Below are positions 62,180 to 64,000 of a stretch of DNA of 64,000 nucleotides, one piece after another. The translations under genes were made by a program, and so were the position numbers. Under the pieces are notes generated by a model. That model worked only from the letters and a program-made list of their open reading frames with translations. It was not told where the DNA came from and did not search any database. The stretch's first letter is position 1. Every line of letters starts with the position of its first letter. The DNA lies in NCBI GenBank assembly GCA_963678135.1, contig OY782667.1:1426001-1490000 (forward strand), written 5' to 3'. The DNA comes from JAHJKV01 sp963678135 (lineage in GTDB: Bacteria; Desulfobacterota; Desulfovibrionia; Desulfovibrionales; Desulfovibrionaceae).

Positions 62180-62884
62180 TCATACCAAGACAACTTTACA
62201 TTCAGGAGATCCAAAAAAGGTAGCCAAGTGGGTAGCATACGAGAAAAGGCCTACAAAAATAAACTTGTAAACCTTTGATTTCATTTGTAAAGCCCCCCCT
62301 TTTTTAGGGCCAGTTAAAAGTAGAGACTTTCGCCATGTTTTGGACGTACCGCCAGCACGATGAATGGCAAAATTGATAGGCGTCATGTTTCCCAATGATT
62401 CATGAGGCCGGTTTTCATTATAGTTGATCATAAATTCCTCAGTTATTTCTCGCACTTCACTCAAGCTATTAAACACATATAAATCAAGAACCTCTTCTCT
62501 GTATGTGCGATTAAAACGTTCGATATATGAGTGTTGCATCACGGATTTACGGCTCGTTGCAGGATGGCGTTTTTTGCTTTTTCGTTTAAGATTCATTTTT
62601 AACAAACAATACACTCGCCAAACTCGTTTGTGATTCCAGAGCTTGCCTTGTTGCCGGATCACGTTAAAAAGTTTGCTAAAACCCCATGTGGGCTTTTGTT
62701 CGGCCAGTTCAGTCAAGGCAGCGATAACCTCGCTATCGTCCCGAGGATGCGATTTGTAGGCGTAATAGCTTCTGCTGACGCCCATTGTAGCACATGCTTT
62801 ACGTTCACTGAGTTCAAACGTGCTGATCATGTGCTTGACGATCCTTTGCGCTGAACCGGCCTTAGAGCTTTTTTTCAATAACAT
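62180..62884 (-). pseudogene. IS3-family transposase OrfB with internal deletion of the DDE core
   Basis: The N-terminus (SKAGSAQRIVKHMISTFELS, ATMGVSRSYYAYKSHPRDD) and the C-terminus (SYIERFNRTYREEVLDLYVF, NYNENRPHESLGNMTPINFA) are normal. Between KKRHPATSRKSVMQH and SYIERF about 95 residues are missing, including the first two catalytic aspartates; only the final glutamate remains. The frame is kept. It cannot be active. Confidence 0.82.
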
Positions 62885-63068
62885 CCTTAAGCGCCATATG
62901 TTCCAAGCTTAAATCTGCAAACATTTGTTTTAGTTTTCGATTTTCTGCTTCGAGTTCTTTTATCCGGCGAATATCAGACGCTTCCATGCCACCGTACTTG
63001 GATTTCCATTTGTAGTATGTCGCAGGGCTGACGCGGTATTCCCTGCACACATCTTTGGCTATGCGACC
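62862..63068 (-). pseudogene. IS3-family OrfA, 5'-truncated
   Basis: Reads GGRIAKDVCREYRVSPATYY, KWKSKYGGMEASDIRRIKEL and EAENRKLKQMFADLSLEHMA, the helix-turn-helix and coil of OrfA, overlapping orfB. The first about 20 codons are replaced at about 63068 by ISAs1 sequence on the other strand, so a longer frame read across here is chimeric. Confidence 0.8.
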
Positions 63069-63938
63069 CCCCTTCCAAAATGCATTTATAAATTGGATAA
63101 ATGGAATAAAATTAGATAAAAATGGAAAAACTATTGCTATTGATGGTAAATCATTAAGACGTTCTTTTGATAAAGCAAATGGAAAGGGAGTGTTGCATAT
63201 GGTCAGTGCTTGGGCAGTAGAAGCAGGAATAGCTATCGGCCAAGTTAAAACCAACGAAAAATCTAATGAAATTAATGCAATACCTAGTCTGCTCGATATG
63301 CTAGATATATCTGGAGCGATTATCACTATAGATGCAATGGGGTGCCAGAAAAAAATTGCAAGCAAAATTATTGATAAAGAGGCTGAATATGTTTTGGCGT
63401 TAAAGGGCAATCATTCTGACTTGCATAACGAGCTAAAATCATTGTTTAAGATTGCAGAAAAAAGAAATTTCAAGGACATGCACATAACACATACGCTACA
63501 ATTGATAAGGGACATGGACGAATTGAAACTCGAACTTGTACGGCTTTGTCTGCCAAGCAGTGGTTTCCAGAGGCAAAAGAATGGAGAGGCTTAAAAATAT
63601 TGGTCAAAATAGATTCAACAAGAGAAATAAACAAGTCAAAACAAGAGGCTACCAGGTATTTTCGTTCAAGTTTGCCAATGGATGCACAAGCAATGCTTCA
63701 GTCGGTTCGTGAGCATTGGGGAATTGAAAATTCTTTGCATTGGGTATTGGACATGAATTTTCGAAAGGATGAATCACGAATAAGAAAAGGACATGCTGCG
63801 GAAAATTTAGCTATCATCAGAAAAATTGTACTCAACATAATAAAACTCAATAAACCAAAAGAGTTAAGCTTTAGAAAAGCAAAGCTTAAGTCCTCGTGGG
63901 ATATTGATTTTGCTCTACAAACTGTATTCGGAGTTTAA
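63069..63938 (+). pseudogene. ISAs1-family transposase, truncated and frameshifted
   Basis: Starts within FINWINGIKLDKNGKTIAID; the N-terminal associated domain (about 85 residues) is missing. DGKSLRRSFDKANGKGVLHM, AWAVEAGIAIGQVKTNEKSN and ITIDAMGCQKKIASKIIDKE are typical of the family. The frame is lost near 63490 and resumes as KGHGRIETRT in another phase, then EAKEWRGLKILVKIDSTREI and VREHWGIENSLHWVLDMNFR. Inactive as it stands. Confidence 0.82.
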
Positions 63939-63953
63939 TATGCGTTTGCCCTG
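63069..63953 (+). mobile_element. ISAs1-family element, left end truncated
   Basis: The left side is cut at the junction with IS3 DNA. The right end at 63938-63953 reads ATATGCGTTTGCCCTG, the same 16 bases as the ends of the MITE-like element at 36559-36931. No left inverted repeat is present in the window. Confidence 0.72.
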
Positions 63954-63984
63954 ATCCTGTGTCAAGCTTGGCAGTATATCGATT

Positions 63985-64000
63985 CAGGGCAAATGCATAT
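63985..64000. repeat. Start of another TIR-type element at the window edge
   Basis: CAGGGCAAATGCATAT differs by one base from the 16-base end shared by the MITE and the ISAs1-type element, in the orientation of a left end. It begins 31 bases after the ISAs1 right end; the rest lies outside the window. Confidence 0.5.

Noticed and set aside
63110..63410. N-terminal half of the 182-codon frame ending at 62862
   Set aside because: It is the antisense of the ISAs1 transposase joined to an orfA remnant; only the part to 63068 is genuine.

Overview
The window reads as chromosome from a low-GC member of the Desulfovibrionales (Desulfobacterota, the old deltaproteobacterial sulfate reducers). This is an inference from gene content, not a database match. 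The pointers are an IorAB/aryl-CoA energy module, a variant cytochrome c maturation cluster with a CPSKY-type CcmE, a TrmD fused to a second RNA-methyltransferase domain, a liv transporter, a TRAP transporter and a malic enzyme. Most genes look AT-rich; only the interval 40.6-41.9 kb is clearly GC-rich and foreign.

Layout. 0-5.5 kb: minus-strand operon of a TPR membrane protein, iorA, iorB, a GAF/AAA+ sigma-54 activator and an ADP-forming acyl-CoA synthetase, preceded by a good sigma-70 promoter. It should convert aryl 2-oxoacids to aryl-CoA and then to ATP. 5.5-6.4 kb: repetitive intergenic DNA. 6.4-10.5 kb: nadD, a cysteine desulfurase, a heptosyltransferase-like GT9 and a CNNM/CBS membrane protein. 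10.5-15.8 kb: ccmE, then after a terminator ccmF-A-B-C-D plus a TPR gene. 16-20.9 kb: livJ-H-M-G-F. 20.9-24 kb: guaB-guaA. 24.1-27.3 kb: a lone restriction-methylation fusion protein. 27.3-31.1 kb: tatB, tatC, hisB, a lipoprotein and hisA, ending in a strong terminator. 31.1-32.8 kb: a small membrane protein gene and a large repeat field. 32.9-38.2 kb: a FadL-type porin, an ECF transporter ATPase and T subunit, a MauE/rhodanese pair, a MITE-like element, ychJ and a PAPS-reductase-family gene.

38.3-53.9 kb is a variable region between tRNA genes. tRNA-Thr(CGT) and tRNA-Ser(GCT) stand on the left and tRNA-Ser(CGA) on the right, with a perfect 43-bp inverted repeat beside the two Ser tRNAs. Inside are a phage/satellite primase-helicase cut by a foreign GC-rich IS5-type element, an unexplained pair of 89-bp repeats, an intact-looking IS3 element, a seven-gene surface-glycan cluster (glycosyltransferases and methyltransferases, one with a homopolymer frameshift), an IscA-like protein, phenylacetate-CoA ligase, an ACT-domain protein and an IS3 orfA remnant. 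The ligase and ACT genes fit the aryl-acid metabolism of the first operon.

54-61.2 kb: a TetR-TRAP operon (dctP-Q-M), malic enzyme, rplS and trmD. 61.2-64 kb: a ParE/ParD-type toxin-antitoxin pair, a gene fragment, a decayed IS3 element joined to a decayed ISAs1 element, and the edge of another repeat.

The most notable non-coding signal is a family of REP-like hairpins with compensatory stem changes. In the cleanest copy two such hairpins face each other inside an element with perfect 22-bp terminal inverted repeats, and the outer 16 bp of those repeats match the right end of the ISAs1-type element at the window edge.
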